This document shows positions 33,935 through 43,179 of a stretch of DNA of 64,000 bases, one piece after another. Both the position numbers and the translations under genes were made by a program. Positions within the stretch are counted from its first letter, which is position 1. Each line of letters begins with the position of its first letter. The DNA comes from Chloroflexota bacterium (lineage in GTDB: Bacteria > Chloroflexota > Anaerolineae > Anaerolineales > UBA4823): the NCBI GenBank assembly GCA_029557965.1, contig JAKQIM010000031.1, positions 62,001 through 126,000 of the forward strand. Reading direction: 5' to 3'. The notes beneath the pieces are model-generated. The model was not told the DNA's origin and searched no databases. It worked only from the letters and a program-made list of their open reading frames with translations.

Positions 33935-35022
33935 TGATCAAAACCCAATTATCCGCGCGCGACTATGAAGTACTTTCAGCCTACCTGGACGGGCAGCTAA
34001 ACAGCAAAGAACGTGCCCGCCTGGAAGCGCGCCTGATCACCACCCCCGCCTTACAGACCACCCTGGATGACCTGCAAAAGACCCGCTCACTGCTGCGCAG
34101 CCTGCCCCGGCCGCGCCGCCCGCGCAGTTTTGTCTTGACGCCGCAGATGGTCACCACCCGGCAGCCTAAGCCCAGGCCGCTTTTCCCTGCTTTCAGCCTG
34201 GCATCAGCCGTCAGTAGTTTGCTTTTGGTATTGGTGATGTTGGGAGATTTCTTGGGGTTAGCCCCCCGCGCTGTACAGTATGCAATGCCAGAGCATGCTC
34301 AGCCCGTGGCGCTCGAGGCGCCTCAACCAGAGGCCGCTGTCAACGATGCCGGAATGGCCCAAGAAGCTGCTGTGGTGGCAGAAACAATGCTGGTCACAGA
34401 AACGGCAGACGTTGCCTTCGCCCAGATACTACCCACCGCCTCTGAGGCAGATAACCTGGCAATGGGTGGCGCCCTGCCCAGCGAAGAGCCAAGCGCAAAA
34501 ATCGTGCCCACTGAGGTCATTAACGAACCGATCGAGTTACCAGTAGAGCCCTCACCTGCCCCGGTTGACATCGTTGGCATCTCTGCCAGCCTTCCCATAG
34601 AGCCAATTACCCCCACCATTGCCGCCACCCAAGATGCCACCACTTCGCGCGCCCTGCCCGCCACGGCCACGCCCACCATGACCCCCGAAGCGACAGCCAC
34701 CCCCACCATACTTACCCCAACCGTGGCCATGCCCACCTTTACTGAGACGGCCGAAGCCGCCGCCCTGGCTATCCTTTTGGATACGGCCACCCCCGAATCC
34801 ACCGCTACCTCGCCCCCCCCAACCCCCACCGTTGACACCGATGATGGAGAGCCAGCCACCGCCATCGAAAACCAGCCCACCTCCCAACCTGAAAGAGAAG
34901 GGGACGCGCTAGTTTCAACTGGCCGCTCAGGCACACTGCTCACAATTGAGATCGTCCTGGGTGCACTGGCAGTCGTGACTGGCCTGGCAGCCTTCCTTTT
35001 GCGGCGCGGAAGCCGGGCATGA
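33934..35022 (+). CDS. membrane-bound anti-sigma factor candidate with Thr/Pro-rich extracellular stalk
   Basis: A 362-residue protein from ATG 33934, or 363 from the GTG at 33931, which overlaps the sigma stop. The N-terminal cytoplasmic part (about 1-60, SAYLDGQLNSKERARLEARL) resembles the RseA/anti-sigma helical domain but lacks the zinc HxxxCxxC motif. A TM helix lies at about 85-108, then a long Ala/Thr/Pro-rich stalk, and a second TM near the end (about 333-355) followed by RRGSRA. The C-terminus resembles a sorting or anchor tail but has no LPxTG. It probably sequesters the sigma factor encoded just upstream. Confidence 0.75.
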   Translation: MIKTQLSARDYEVLSAYLDGQLNSKERARLEARLITTPALQTTLDDLQKTRSLLRSLPRPRRPRSFVLTPQMVTTRQPKPRPLFPAFSLASAVSSLLLVLVMLGDFLGLAPRAVQYAMPEHAQPVALEAPQPEAAVNDAGMAQEAAVVAETMLVTETADVAFAQILPTASEADNLAMGGALPSEEPSAKIVPTEVINEPIELPVEPSPAPVDIVGISASLPIEPITPTIAATQDATTSRALPATATPTMTPEATATPTILTPTVAMPTFTETAEAAALAILLDTATPESTATSPPPTPTVDTDDGEPATAIENQPTSQPEREGDALVSTGRSGTLLTIEIVLGALAVVTGLAAFLLRRGSRA

Positions 35023-35240
35023 TCGCACAGCAGGTGCACTTCTGCCCCTGCTGTAGAACCCCCTTAAGCCAAGAACAACGCTTTGGCCGCTTGCGTCCAA
35101 TTTCCCCAGCCTGCGGCTGGGTTTTCTTTCCTGACCCCCAGGTGGCTGCCGCGGCTGTGCTGACCAACCAGGCGGGTGAAGTTTTATTGGTACCGCGCGC
35201 CAATGAGCCCCACCGCGGCTGTTGGAGGCTGCCCGAGTAA
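35019..35240 (+). pseudogene. truncated Nudix hydrolase remnant
   Basis: The 73-residue reading has a zinc-ribbon N-terminus (CPCC and a single Cys in PACGW) and then the start of a Nudix domain (PQVAAAAVLTNQAGEVLLVPRANEPHRGCWRLPE). It ends at TAA just where the GG of the usual LPGG sequence would begin, so the Nudix box with the catalytic Glu residues is absent. Nothing downstream in any frame restores it. The gene overlaps the preceding gene in ATGA fashion and may still be translated, but hydrolase activity is not possible. Confidence 0.75.
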
Positions 35241-35349
35241 ATACCCCCAAACCTATCCCATTTTGAAAATTATATGGTAAACTAAGGTTATGTTAATATT
35301 GCTCCAAGGTTTCCTATTTTCCCAGACCCTCAAATAAAAGGAGAATGAG

Positions 35350-37032
35350 ATGAAGAAACACCCGCTTAAGCCCTTATTGTGGCTCATGAACATTGTGATC
35401 ATCGTCAGCTTGGCTTGTGGCGGCAGCACCCCCACGGCAGCCCCTGCCCCCACGCAGCCCCCACCCCCCACAGATGTGCCCCAACCCACTGAGCCTCCAC
35501 CCCCCACCGAGCCCCCAGCTCCCACCGTCTCTCCCCTGCTGATATCCAGCCTGGGAGATGTCGAAAGAGCTGTCATTCAGATCGAGGCTGAAGGCACCTT
35601 CATTGACCCAGAGGTTGGCTGGAATGTTAATGTAGGCAAACGTGGCTCAGGCGTGATCATCGATCCGTCTGGCATTGCCATCACCAACAACCATGTTGTC
35701 ACCGGGGCCGCCATTCTGCGCGTGTGGGTTGGCGGCGACACCAGCAAAACCTACAACGCCAAGGTTTTAGGTGTCTCAGAATGTTCAGACCTGGCTGTAA
35801 TCGACATCGATGGCGACGGATTCCCCTATATGCAATGGGTAGATGGCACGATCAACGTCGGGCAGCAAGTTTATGCTGCCGGCTTCCCCCTGGGTGATCC
35901 ACGCTTCACGCTGACCGATGGCATCGTGTCCAAGGCCTCAGCCGATGGCGAAACAAGCTGGGCATCGGTTGACTCGGTCATTGAACACACCGCCAAGATC
36001 AACCCCGGTAACTCGGGAGGCCCCCTGGTGGATGCCAACGGCGCCCTGGTAGGGATCAATTACGCCATCGTCTCTGAAACCGACCAGAACTTTGCCATCA
36101 GCCGTGACGAAGCCCTACCCATCATCGACCAGCTCCGCCTGGGCAAAAACATCGAATCCATCGGCGTGAACGGTGGTGCGGTTTACGGCACGATCAACGA
36201 AGATCCCATCTCGGGCGTGTGGGTGCGTTCTGTGGCCTCTGGCTCGCCGGCTGACAATGCCGGCATCCTGCCGGGCGATATCATCTACATGATCGAGAAT
36301 GAGGTACTGGGCCTGGATGGCACCATGGCCGATTACTGTGATGTGCTGCGCAGCCGTAACTCAGGCGATACCATGTCGGTCACGGTTATCCGCTGGTCTG
36401 ATCTTTCGCTGTGGGAAGGCCAGCTCAATGGAGACGAGATCGAGCTGACCGGCTACTTCGCTGGCGGCGGCACCGGCGGCGACACCGGTGGTGACACCGG
36501 CGGCGATACCGCTTCACTGCCTGCCAACTGCCTCGAATCAGAAGACAACTACGGTTACATGTCTTGCCTGGATGACTCTTACTCCATTATGGTCGATGTG
36601 CCCCTGGAATGGTGGGACGTTAACGGCGGCTCTTGGACCTGGGATGGGGACGAGATTGGCGTAGCGATCTCGGCGGCGCCCAGTAATGCTGACTTCTTCG
36701 ATTACTATGATGCCCCCGGTGTGTTCTTCGGCGCATCAGCCACCTTTGCCCAGATCGGCGGCTACGTGCAGTTCCTGGACTACTACAACGGCACGTACCT
36801 CGATGGCTGTAAGTACAGTGGGCGTTATGATTATAACGACGGCATCTACCGCGGCAAGTACGATGCCTTCTATAACTGCGGCGGTACTGGTGGCTTTGAT
36901 ACCTACGTACTCTCGGCTGTGCCGATTGATACCCCCACCGCCGCCATCATCCTGGTCATCGTCCAGGTGCCCAAGGGCGAGACCACAATTGTAGACACCA
37001 TCTGGAACACCTTCCTGGTGGGCGATCTATAA
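35350..37032 (+). CDS. HtrA/S1C trypsin-like serine protease lipoprotein with PDZ
   Basis: A 560-residue lipoprotein with signal peptide and lipobox (VSLAC, Cys about 23), a Pro/Thr-rich linker (about 25-60), and a trypsin-like domain with complete triad: His in ITNNHVV (about 116), Asp in CSDLAVIDI (about 149) and Ser in INPGNSGGPLV (about 222). A PDZ domain follows (about 275-365), then a GGDTGGDTGGDT repeat linker and a C-terminal domain of about 180 residues that I do not recognise. It probably degrades misfolded proteins outside the membrane. A strong ribosome binding site (AAAAGGAGAA) precedes the ATG. Confidence 0.93.
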   Translation: MKKHPLKPLLWLMNIVIIVSLACGGSTPTAAPAPTQPPPPTDVPQPTEPPPPTEPPAPTVSPLLISSLGDVERAVIQIEAEGTFIDPEVGWNVNVGKRGSGVIIDPSGIAITNNHVVTGAAILRVWVGGDTSKTYNAKVLGVSECSDLAVIDIDGDGFPYMQWVDGTINVGQQVYAAGFPLGDPRFTLTDGIVSKASADGETSWASVDSVIEHTAKINPGNSGGPLVDANGALVGINYAIVSETDQNFAISRDEALPIIDQLRLGKNIESIGVNGGAVYGTINEDPISGVWVRSVASGSPADNAGILPGDIIYMIENEVLGLDGTMADYCDVLRSRNSGDTMSVTVIRWSDLSLWEGQLNGDEIELTGYFAGGGTGGDTGGDTGGDTASLPANCLESEDNYGYMSCLDDSYSIMVDVPLEWWDVNGGSWTWDGDEIGVAISAAPSNADFFDYYDAPGVFFGASATFAQIGGYVQFLDYYNGTYLDGCKYSGRYDYNDGIYRGKYDAFYNCGGTGGFDTYVLSAVPIDTPTAAIILVIVQVPKGETTIVDTIWNTFLVGDL

Positions 37033-37047
37033 ACACACTGGTGATAT

Positions 37048-37083
37048 AAAAAATCTGCGGGCCTGGTGGCCCGCAGATTTTTT
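37048..37083. terminator. bidirectional terminator, 16-bp perfect stem
   Basis: The arms 37048-37063 and 37068-37083 pair perfectly around TGGT, with six A-T pairs at the base. The stop codon of the convergent PBP-like gene lies within the 3' arm. Confidence 0.93.
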
Positions 37084-39976
37084 ATCGCTGGATCGTGAAG
37101 GTAATTTCTTCCTGGCTGGTATTGCCTGCCAGGTCAGTTGCCGCCACACGCAGCGTATGTTCACCCAGGCTCGGCGCCCACAACACGGTAAAGGGCGGCT
37201 GAGAAAGCGTTACCACGGGTTTCTCATCAATATAAAAGACCACCTGGGCCAATTCCAGGTCGTCAGAGGCCTGGGCCTGCAGCAGCACACCATCCCCATC
37301 ATCGCCAAATGCAAGCGAGTCCCCAGCCTGCGGGTATAGGATCGTTACTTCTGGAGCCTGGTTGTCCACCGTCACCTGCAAGATGGCTGTTTGCACGCGT
37401 TGGCTACCTTCAACAACCAGCAGTTGCACAGCATATAGCCCACTCAAGGCGCTTGTATCCCAGGTGCCCAAAATGCCATCTTTCACAGGCTTGTGCACAT
37501 CTTCTCCAACCAGGGTCCAGGTTTGAGGATTCAGACCCTGCCCCACTTGCAAACGGTAATACGCAAAATCAGCGCCGCTGGCCGTGCCGCGAAAAGTAAC
37601 CTCTCCGCTCACATGGGCAAACATTTCAGGCGCGCTGATCCGCACCCCCTCCAGCAGCGGCGGCTCATACAAAACATCATAATCATCCGGCGGCACCGCA
37701 AGCCCTGCCCGCGCTGCCCAAGCATAGGCTTGAGGCGGCAGGCGCAAGTATAGGCGTTCCTCAATCAAATCGGCCGGCGTGAATACGGTTGCCAGTCGGC
37801 CAGTCTCACGGTTAACCTGCACGCGCTGGTAGAGATAATCGGCCTGAACAGGTTCACTGCCCGTCAAAAACACCTCGCTGACCACGCTGGGGCAGTCGGC
37901 GGTGGGCAGCAAGCCGGATGGATCGCACACCATCACCTGGCTCACACCCACCGGGGCCTTCCAGGCTTCTGCCGGCTGGCCGCGCAGCGCAAATTGCAGC
38001 ACAGCATGCCACAAGGCCGCTGCCAGTTCTGGATCCAACGGCCGCAGCCCGGCAGAAGTCTCTACGCTGCTCGAACGGCCCACCCACACACTGACCACCA
38101 ATTGGGGCGTATAGCCCACCGTCCAAACATCCATGCCGTCCAACGAGCGGCCCAGCTTGGCCCCTGCCGGACGACCAATCTCGAGCGCATTGGGATGCCC
38201 CAGGCTGGGCCAGCGGGCCGTCTCATCGCTGAGCACATGCGTCAATAGATAAGCCAGTTGTGGGGTCACAATCGCCCGCGACTGCGCCTCAGGCCAGCCC
38301 AGCCACAGGCTGCCATTGGCATCTTCGACCCTTAATGCCAGTTGAGGTTGCAAAGCCGCGCCATCCTCTCCCGCAGCCTGTTCTGCCTGCCCCACCAACA
38401 GGCCCTGGTACGCCAACACGCCATAAGCCTGGGCGCTCTCCAACAAGGTCGCCGGCCCATCTAAGAAAGCCGCACTGCCGGTTTGCAGGGCCGGACGCGT
38501 CAGCGAAGCCAGGCCGAACTGGCGGGCTGTGCGCCAGGCATTCTCAACCCCCACCTGCTCTAACACTTGCAAGGCCGGCGGCAGGTAATCGTTAGCCAGG
38601 GCAGTCCGCAAGCGCAGCGGGCCATGGTAATCTGCATCTGGGGTGGGTTCGGCCTCATCTTCGGGTGGCAAATCCCACAGCAAAGAGGCCGGGCTCAGCC
38701 CACGCGTGAAGCCAGTCAGGTACACAAAGGGAGAAAGTAAAGTCCCAGCCGGGCGTCCGGGTGAGCGCAGAGCCGTCGCCTCGTCCGCTGGGTCACTGGC
38801 CAATGCCAGCACTTGCCCGGTATGCGGGTCATAAACGACCACGCTGGCATTCAAATCAAGCTGCGCTGCGTTGGCATCCAATTGCAAGGTGGGCAGCAAA
38901 CGCGCCGCATCGCACGCGCTTTCGCCGGCAGTCTCATCGACCGTGCCCTGGCCTGTTATCAGGCTCAGGTGAGCCACCGTGGCACATGTCACCTGCAATT
39001 GCAAATCGTAATCCAGCGTGGTCACGATGCGCAAACCGCCGCGCTGGATCACCTGCTCTGGGGCTTCTGGCTGCAACTGCGCCAGCAGCAGCTCCACAAA
39101 AGCCGGCGCCAGGTTTTCTGCCGCTTGGGCTGGCTGGTAGGTAACGGCTTTTTCATCAGCCGCCAGCACCTCATCCACGCTCAGCCAGCCAGACAGCATC
39201 ATCGTCTGCAAGATCTGCTTCTGGCGTTGGCGCACCACCTCAGACGCAGCCCAAGGGTTGATATCGGGCGCTTCAGCCACTGCCGCCAGGGTGGCGGCCT
39301 CTGCCGGGGTGAGATGCGCCGCAGATTTGCCAAAATATACCTGGGCAGCGTTCTCAACCCCATAGATCCACTCGCCGTAGCAGGCGCTGTTCAGGTACCA
39401 TTCCAGCACCCTGGCGCGTCCAAACCGGCTGACCAATTGGGCCGCCAGCAGGCGCTCGCGCAGGTTCCGCAGCACCGAGGGCGGCTCATCCCACAACAGC
39501 ATGTCAATCACCAGGCGTTGTGCCAGGGTGGGGTGCGTACCCGTGTTCCAGCCTTCCAGGCGGTAACCAGGATTTTCCCAAAACGTAGGGTCCAGGCTGG
39601 CCAGGGTTGCCCCAATGACCGCCTCAGGCTGCACGGGCTCATCCCCCAGGTTCTCGCCGCTGACCAGCAAATAGCGGCGCTCTTCCACAGCAGGGTTCTC
39701 CATTTCCAGGATCAGGTGTTCGCCGCTGCGGTCGTATATACGGGTAGGTTGGAGCAGTAAGCCATCTGGGGGGTCTAACAAGACCGGCAGTTCATCCAAA
39801 GAGGGCAGGTCACGCAGCAAAGTGGTATAACCCGCCAGGGCTGCCAGGAAGATCAAAGCCAGGGATAAGCTCAACAGGGTGCTGCAACCCAGCCCAAACC
39901 GTCCAGACGGTTGGCGCTGCGCCCGGCTGCGCCGCCGGTTCCGAAAACGAACAGCACGCGAAACGGTGAAGCTCAT
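37082..39976 (-). CDS. PBP1-like bifunctional penicillin-binding protein with degenerate catalytic sites
   Basis: A 964-residue membrane protein with class A PBP architecture: a basic cytoplasmic tail, a TM helix (about 30-52), a GT51 glycosyltransferase domain (about 90-270), a transpeptidase domain (about 370-665) and a C-terminal Ig-like region (about 770-964). The fold signatures (ENAAQVYFGKSAAHLTPAEAATLAA; VWTVGYTPQLVVSVWVG) are clear, but the catalytic residues are not. The GT51 Glu of EDxxF is Leu128, the SxxK motif is TLLS (412-415), the SxN motif is lost, and KTG is KLG (607-609). It is likely a structural or regulatory pseudoenzyme. Its ATG overlaps the end of recN by four bases. 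Confidence 0.87.
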   Translation of the reverse strand: MSFTVSRAVRFRNRRRSRAQRQPSGRFGLGCSTLLSLSLALIFLAALAGYTTLLRDLPSLDELPVLLDPPDGLLLQPTRIYDRSGEHLILEMENPAVEERRYLLVSGENLGDEPVQPEAVIGATLASLDPTFWENPGYRLEGWNTGTHPTLAQRLVIDMLLWDEPPSVLRNLRERLLAAQLVSRFGRARVLEWYLNSACYGEWIYGVENAAQVYFGKSAAHLTPAEAATLAAVAEAPDINPWAASEVVRQRQKQILQTMMLSGWLSVDEVLAADEKAVTYQPAQAAENLAPAFVELLLAQLQPEAPEQVIQRGGLRIVTTLDYDLQLQVTCATVAHLSLITGQGTVDETAGESACDAARLLPTLQLDANAAQLDLNASVVVYDPHTGQVLALASDPADEATALRSPGRPAGTLLSPFVYLTGFTRGLSPASLLWDLPPEDEAEPTPDADYHGPLRLRTALANDYLPPALQVLEQVGVENAWRTARQFGLASLTRPALQTGSAAFLDGPATLLESAQAYGVLAYQGLLVGQAEQAAGEDGAALQPQLALRVEDANGSLWLGWPEAQSRAIVTPQLAYLLTHVLSDETARWPSLGHPNALEIGRPAGAKLGRSLDGMDVWTVGYTPQLVVSVWVGRSSSVETSAGLRPLDPELAAALWHAVLQFALRGQPAEAWKAPVGVSQVMVCDPSGLLPTADCPSVVSEVFLTGSEPVQADYLYQRVQVNRETGRLATVFTPADLIEERLYLRLPPQAYAWAARAGLAVPPDDYDVLYEPPLLEGVRISAPEMFAHVSGEVTFRGTASGADFAYYRLQVGQGLNPQTWTLVGEDVHKPVKDGILGTWDTSALSGLYAVQLLVVEGSQRVQTAILQVTVDNQAPEVTILYPQAGDSLAFGDDGDGVLLQAQASDDLELAQVVFYIDEKPVVTLSQPPFTVLWAPSLGEHTLRVAATDLAGNTSQEEITFTIQR

Positions 39977-41718
39977 GCCCCTCGCGCCTGGCCTGCCGCG
40001 TCAAGCAGCTCTTGGGCCGAGCGGCGGGTGCCTTCACTCACTTCGCCCATCATCTGGGCTAATTCTAACAAGCGTACCTGCCCCTCCAAAGCCTGCACCC
40101 GGGTCAGCGTGCGGCCATCTCTGAGGTCTTTTTGGACGCAAAAGTGCTGCTCGCCATAGGCGGCCAACTGCGGCAGGTGGGTAACGCACAACACCTGGTG
40201 CTGGCGGGCCAGGTTCCACAGCTTGCGCCCCACCACACCCCCCACCCGCCCACCAATGCCCTGGTCGATCTCATCGAAGATCAAGGTAGGCACCTGGTCG
40301 GCGAGCGCCAACACATTTTTGATCGCCAACATCAAGCGAGAAGTTTCGCCTCCTGAGGCGATCTTTACCAACGGCTTCAAACCTTCACCCGGGTTGGGGG
40401 CCACCAAAAACTCCACCTTCTCCAGCCCGCTGGCATCAAAAGCCAGGCGCTGTCCATCTTCCAGCAGCACACCGTCTGAATCGGGCCGCTGGCGGAAATC
40501 AACCTTGAAATGCGCCCCCGACATGCTCAGGCTGTCCAGCTCGTGCTCCATGGCCCCCTCCAGCATTTGAGCCGCCGCATGGCGCTTCTCAGACAAGACC
40601 AATCCCTGCTTACCCAGGGTCTGTAGCAGCCGCCCTTCCAGGCCCTGCAGTTCAACAATGCGCTCAGAAGCATGGGTAATGGCATCCAACTGGGCCCGCG
40701 CCTGCTCAGCAAAAGCCAACACCGCCCGGATATCCTCACCATACTTGCGCTTGAGGTTATGGATCAGGTTCAGGCGTTCTTCCACTTGATCCAGGCGCTT
40801 GGGGTTGAATTCAATCTCTTCCACATAATCGCGCAGGCTGACACACAGGTCCGACAGATTCTCAGAAACCAACTGCGCCTGTTCGCTCAGGTCTACCTTT
40901 GCCGGGTCCAGGCGAGCCAGGTTGCTCAGAGCGCTGACCACCTGACCCACCAGGTCTGTCACTGCCGGAGATTCGGGCATGCCCTCATCCAATAACTGGA
41001 TCGCTTCTTGCGAGAGCGCGGCCAGGCCCTCGGCGTTTGCCAGGCGGTTGCGTTCGGTGCGCAGGTCTTCTTCTTCGCCAGGCTGTAAGCGCGCCACCTC
41101 AATTTCATTGATCTGGTAGGTCAAAATATCGGTACGGCGGGCAGCTTCGCTCTCAGCCAGCCGCAGGTCAGCCAGCTCTCGGCGCAGGGCCTGCAGCTGA
41201 ACGTAAGTCTGGTGATATGCATTGAGCGGCTCTTCCACCCCCGCAAAGCGATCCAACAGGCCCAGGTGATGACTGACCTGCAGGAGTGATAAATGCTCAG
41301 ATTGACCGTGTACATCGACCAGGTAGGCGCTCAATTGCACCAGCAAGCCCACATTCACGCTGCGTCCATTCACCCGCGCAATCGAACGCCCATTGGAGCG
41401 GATCTCGCGCCCGATCGCAAGCGACTTGATCGCCGCGCCGGGCGCATCGTCTTCCAATAACCCTTCGCGCTCCAACAATTCCTGAAGCGGCGCCCTGGTT
41501 GCCCCATTTAACTCAAAGATGGCTTCGATATTGGCCCGGTTTGCCCCCGCCCGCACCATGGTGGCATCTGAGCGCCCGCCCAAGATCGCCTCAACGGCAT
41601 CGATGATGATGGATTTACCGGCGCCCGTCTCACCGGTGAAAATGTTCAACCCCGGATGAAAACTCAGCTCCAGGTGGTCAATGATGGCAAAATTTTCAAT
41701 GCGCAGTTCAGTTAGCAT
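39973..41718 (-). CDS. recN: DNA repair protein RecN
   Basis: A 581-residue SMC-like ATPase. Residues 1-10 read MLTELRIENF, Walker A is FTGETGAGKSIIIDA (about 28-42), coiled coil spans about 160-370, the signature is IASGGETSRLMLAIK (about 448-462) and Walker B is TLIFDEIDQGIGG (about 475-487). RecN tethers broken DNA ends during double-strand break repair. Length is typical. It is in a minus-strand run with ssb, translin, the Cas4-like genes and nadK upstream and is translationally coupled to the PBP-like gene. Confidence 0.96.
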   Translation of the reverse strand: MLTELRIENFAIIDHLELSFHPGLNIFTGETGAGKSIIIDAVEAILGGRSDATMVRAGANRANIEAIFELNGATRAPLQELLEREGLLEDDAPGAAIKSLAIGREIRSNGRSIARVNGRSVNVGLLVQLSAYLVDVHGQSEHLSLLQVSHHLGLLDRFAGVEEPLNAYHQTYVQLQALRRELADLRLAESEAARRTDILTYQINEIEVARLQPGEEEDLRTERNRLANAEGLAALSQEAIQLLDEGMPESPAVTDLVGQVVSALSNLARLDPAKVDLSEQAQLVSENLSDLCVSLRDYVEEIEFNPKRLDQVEERLNLIHNLKRKYGEDIRAVLAFAEQARAQLDAITHASERIVELQGLEGRLLQTLGKQGLVLSEKRHAAAQMLEGAMEHELDSLSMSGAHFKVDFRQRPDSDGVLLEDGQRLAFDASGLEKVEFLVAPNPGEGLKPLVKIASGGETSRLMLAIKNVLALADQVPTLIFDEIDQGIGGRVGGVVGRKLWNLARQHQVLCVTHLPQLAAYGEQHFCVQKDLRDGRTLTRVQALEGQVRLLELAQMMGEVSEGTRRSAQELLDAAGQARGA

Positions 41719-41730
41719 AGCTCACAACCT

Positions 41731-42297
41731 CTAACCAATTTTGATCCCCGATAAGCGGTAGTACACGGTCGAAGCAACCATCACCGTATAAACGCCAGGC
41801 CATAACAAAGAGACAAAAGCCCCCGCTCCGCCCACCCCGGTGTAGTTCATCCATGCAATCGCCCCGATCAAAGTGCTGAAGAACACCGGCAAAGCCCCAA
41901 TCACAGCCGCAGCCGTAGTCGTCCAGGTCAGGTAACGGCCGCGGCGCTTGCGGATCACAAAACGCACCGCTTCAGCCATGATCACACCGGCTATTGGGGC
42001 AATGAACAACACAAAAAAGCCCATGACAGAGGCCACCTGGCTGCCCAGGAACGACAAGAAAGCCACCAGCACAAAGGCCACCGGGTAGTCATACACCCTC
42101 ACGGTTTCAAAAACCTTTTGCTGGCCCCGAACACAGTCTTTACACCGGTAGCCGGTGGGGGTCAACACCGCGCACTTGGGACAGATAAGCTTCTCACAGC
42201 GGTTACAACGCAGGGTGGTCTCTACCTGTGGGTGCGTGGCGCAGTACAAAGGCGAAGAAGGAGCGGAAGGTAAAGGATCAACAGTTGTCATCGTCAC
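41731..42297 (-). CDS. B-box-type zinc finger membrane protein
   Basis: A 188-residue protein. The N-terminal cytoplasmic part (about 15-60) has a B-box/RING-like zinc motif with C-x2-H and repeated CxxC pairs (CATHP, CNRCEKLICPKC, CKDC). About four hydrophobic segments follow between residues 75 and 180. The combination of an N-terminal zinc finger and a membrane domain occurs in several bacterial phyla and its role is not known. It starts one base before the nadK stop region, so it is co-transcribed with nadK and recN. Confidence 0.78.
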   Translation of the reverse strand: MTMTTVDPLPSAPSSPLYCATHPQVETTLRCNRCEKLICPKCAVLTPTGYRCKDCVRGQQKVFETVRVYDYPVAFVLVAFLSFLGSQVASVMGFFVLFIAPIAGVIMAEAVRFVIRKRRGRYLTWTTTAAAVIGALPVFFSTLIGAIAWMNYTGVGGAGAFVSLLWPGVYTVMVASTVYYRLSGIKIG

Positions 42298-43173
42298 TCA
42301 ACCATTTTTATAATTGGATTGGTTCATGCCCATATGCGGCGTAAGATTACGATAAAAATAGCCCGGATCTTGGAAACGGATGAAGTGCACCGAATGTTTC
42401 CCAGCAAATACATCCACCCGGTCACTCTCTGCCAACCCCACCGGTGCTTGCCCATCCACGCTGAAAACGGCCTGGCTGTCGCCATCTACCGTCATGCTGA
42501 CGGAGGAACCCTCTGCCAACACCAGCGCCCGGTCAAGGGACAGGTGCGGCGCAACCGGCACCAGCAAGATGTTACGCAGCTCTGGCGGCAAGATGGGCCC
42601 GCCCGCGGCCAGGGCATATGCCGTTGAGCCGGTGGGCGTGGCCGCGATCAGGGCATCGGCCACAAAGGTGGTCAGGTGGCGTCCATCTACCATGGTGGCA
42701 ATGTGCACGGCACGGATGGTCTGCCCGCGGCTGACCACCACCTCGTTCAGCACATCCCAGCTCCCCTGCTTCTCACCCGCGCGCCAGTGCTCGGCAGTCA
42801 GCATCATGCGGTTTTCCAGCCAATAATCGCCCGCCAATAAGCGCGGTATAAAACTGCGCCATTCTTGCTTATGGATCTCCATCAAGAAACCCAGGCGTCC
42901 CATATTGATCCCCAGCAAAGGCAGCTCCCCCGGCGCGCAAAGATGCCCGGCCCTCAAGATCGTTCCATCCCCGCCCAGGGCAATCAGCAGGTCAAACTCT
43001 CCAGCTTTGACGCGCTTGCGCAGTCCTTCGTCATACAACATGCCATGAACAGTCTGCGTATCATGTTCTTGCAGGTAAGCCGCCAGCTCTTTGGCCTCAG
43101 GGGCGGCTTCGGGCACCTTGGGATGCGCAACGATAACGATCTTGCGAGGAATGGGCGATTTTGGATCCATCAC
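42298..43173 (-). CDS. nadK: NAD kinase
   Basis: A 291-residue ATP-NAD kinase. The GGDGT motif (ALGGDGTILRAGHL, about 66-79) and the NEVVVSRG segment (about 156-163), which binds the substrate, are present, as is the later TPTGSTAYALAAGGPILPP motif. It phosphorylates NAD to NADP. Start is ATG 43173 or the next ATG, three bases later. In many bacteria nadK is near recN, as here. Confidence 0.96.
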   Translation of the reverse strand: MMDPKSPIPRKIVIVAHPKVPEAAPEAKELAAYLQEHDTQTVHGMLYDEGLRKRVKAGEFDLLIALGGDGTILRAGHLCAPGELPLLGINMGRLGFLMEIHKQEWRSFIPRLLAGDYWLENRMMLTAEHWRAGEKQGSWDVLNEVVVSRGQTIRAVHIATMVDGRHLTTFVADALIAATPTGSTAYALAAGGPILPPELRNILLVPVAPHLSLDRALVLAEGSSVSMTVDGDSQAVFSVDGQAPVGLAESDRVDVFAGKHSVHFIRFQDPGYFYRNLTPHMGMNQSNYKNG

Positions 43174-43179
43174 TACGTA

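Noticed and set aside
36460-36512. Minisatellite of GGCGGCGACACC units as a mobile repeat
   Set aside because: It only encodes the GGDT linker between the PDZ and C-terminal domains of the protease.
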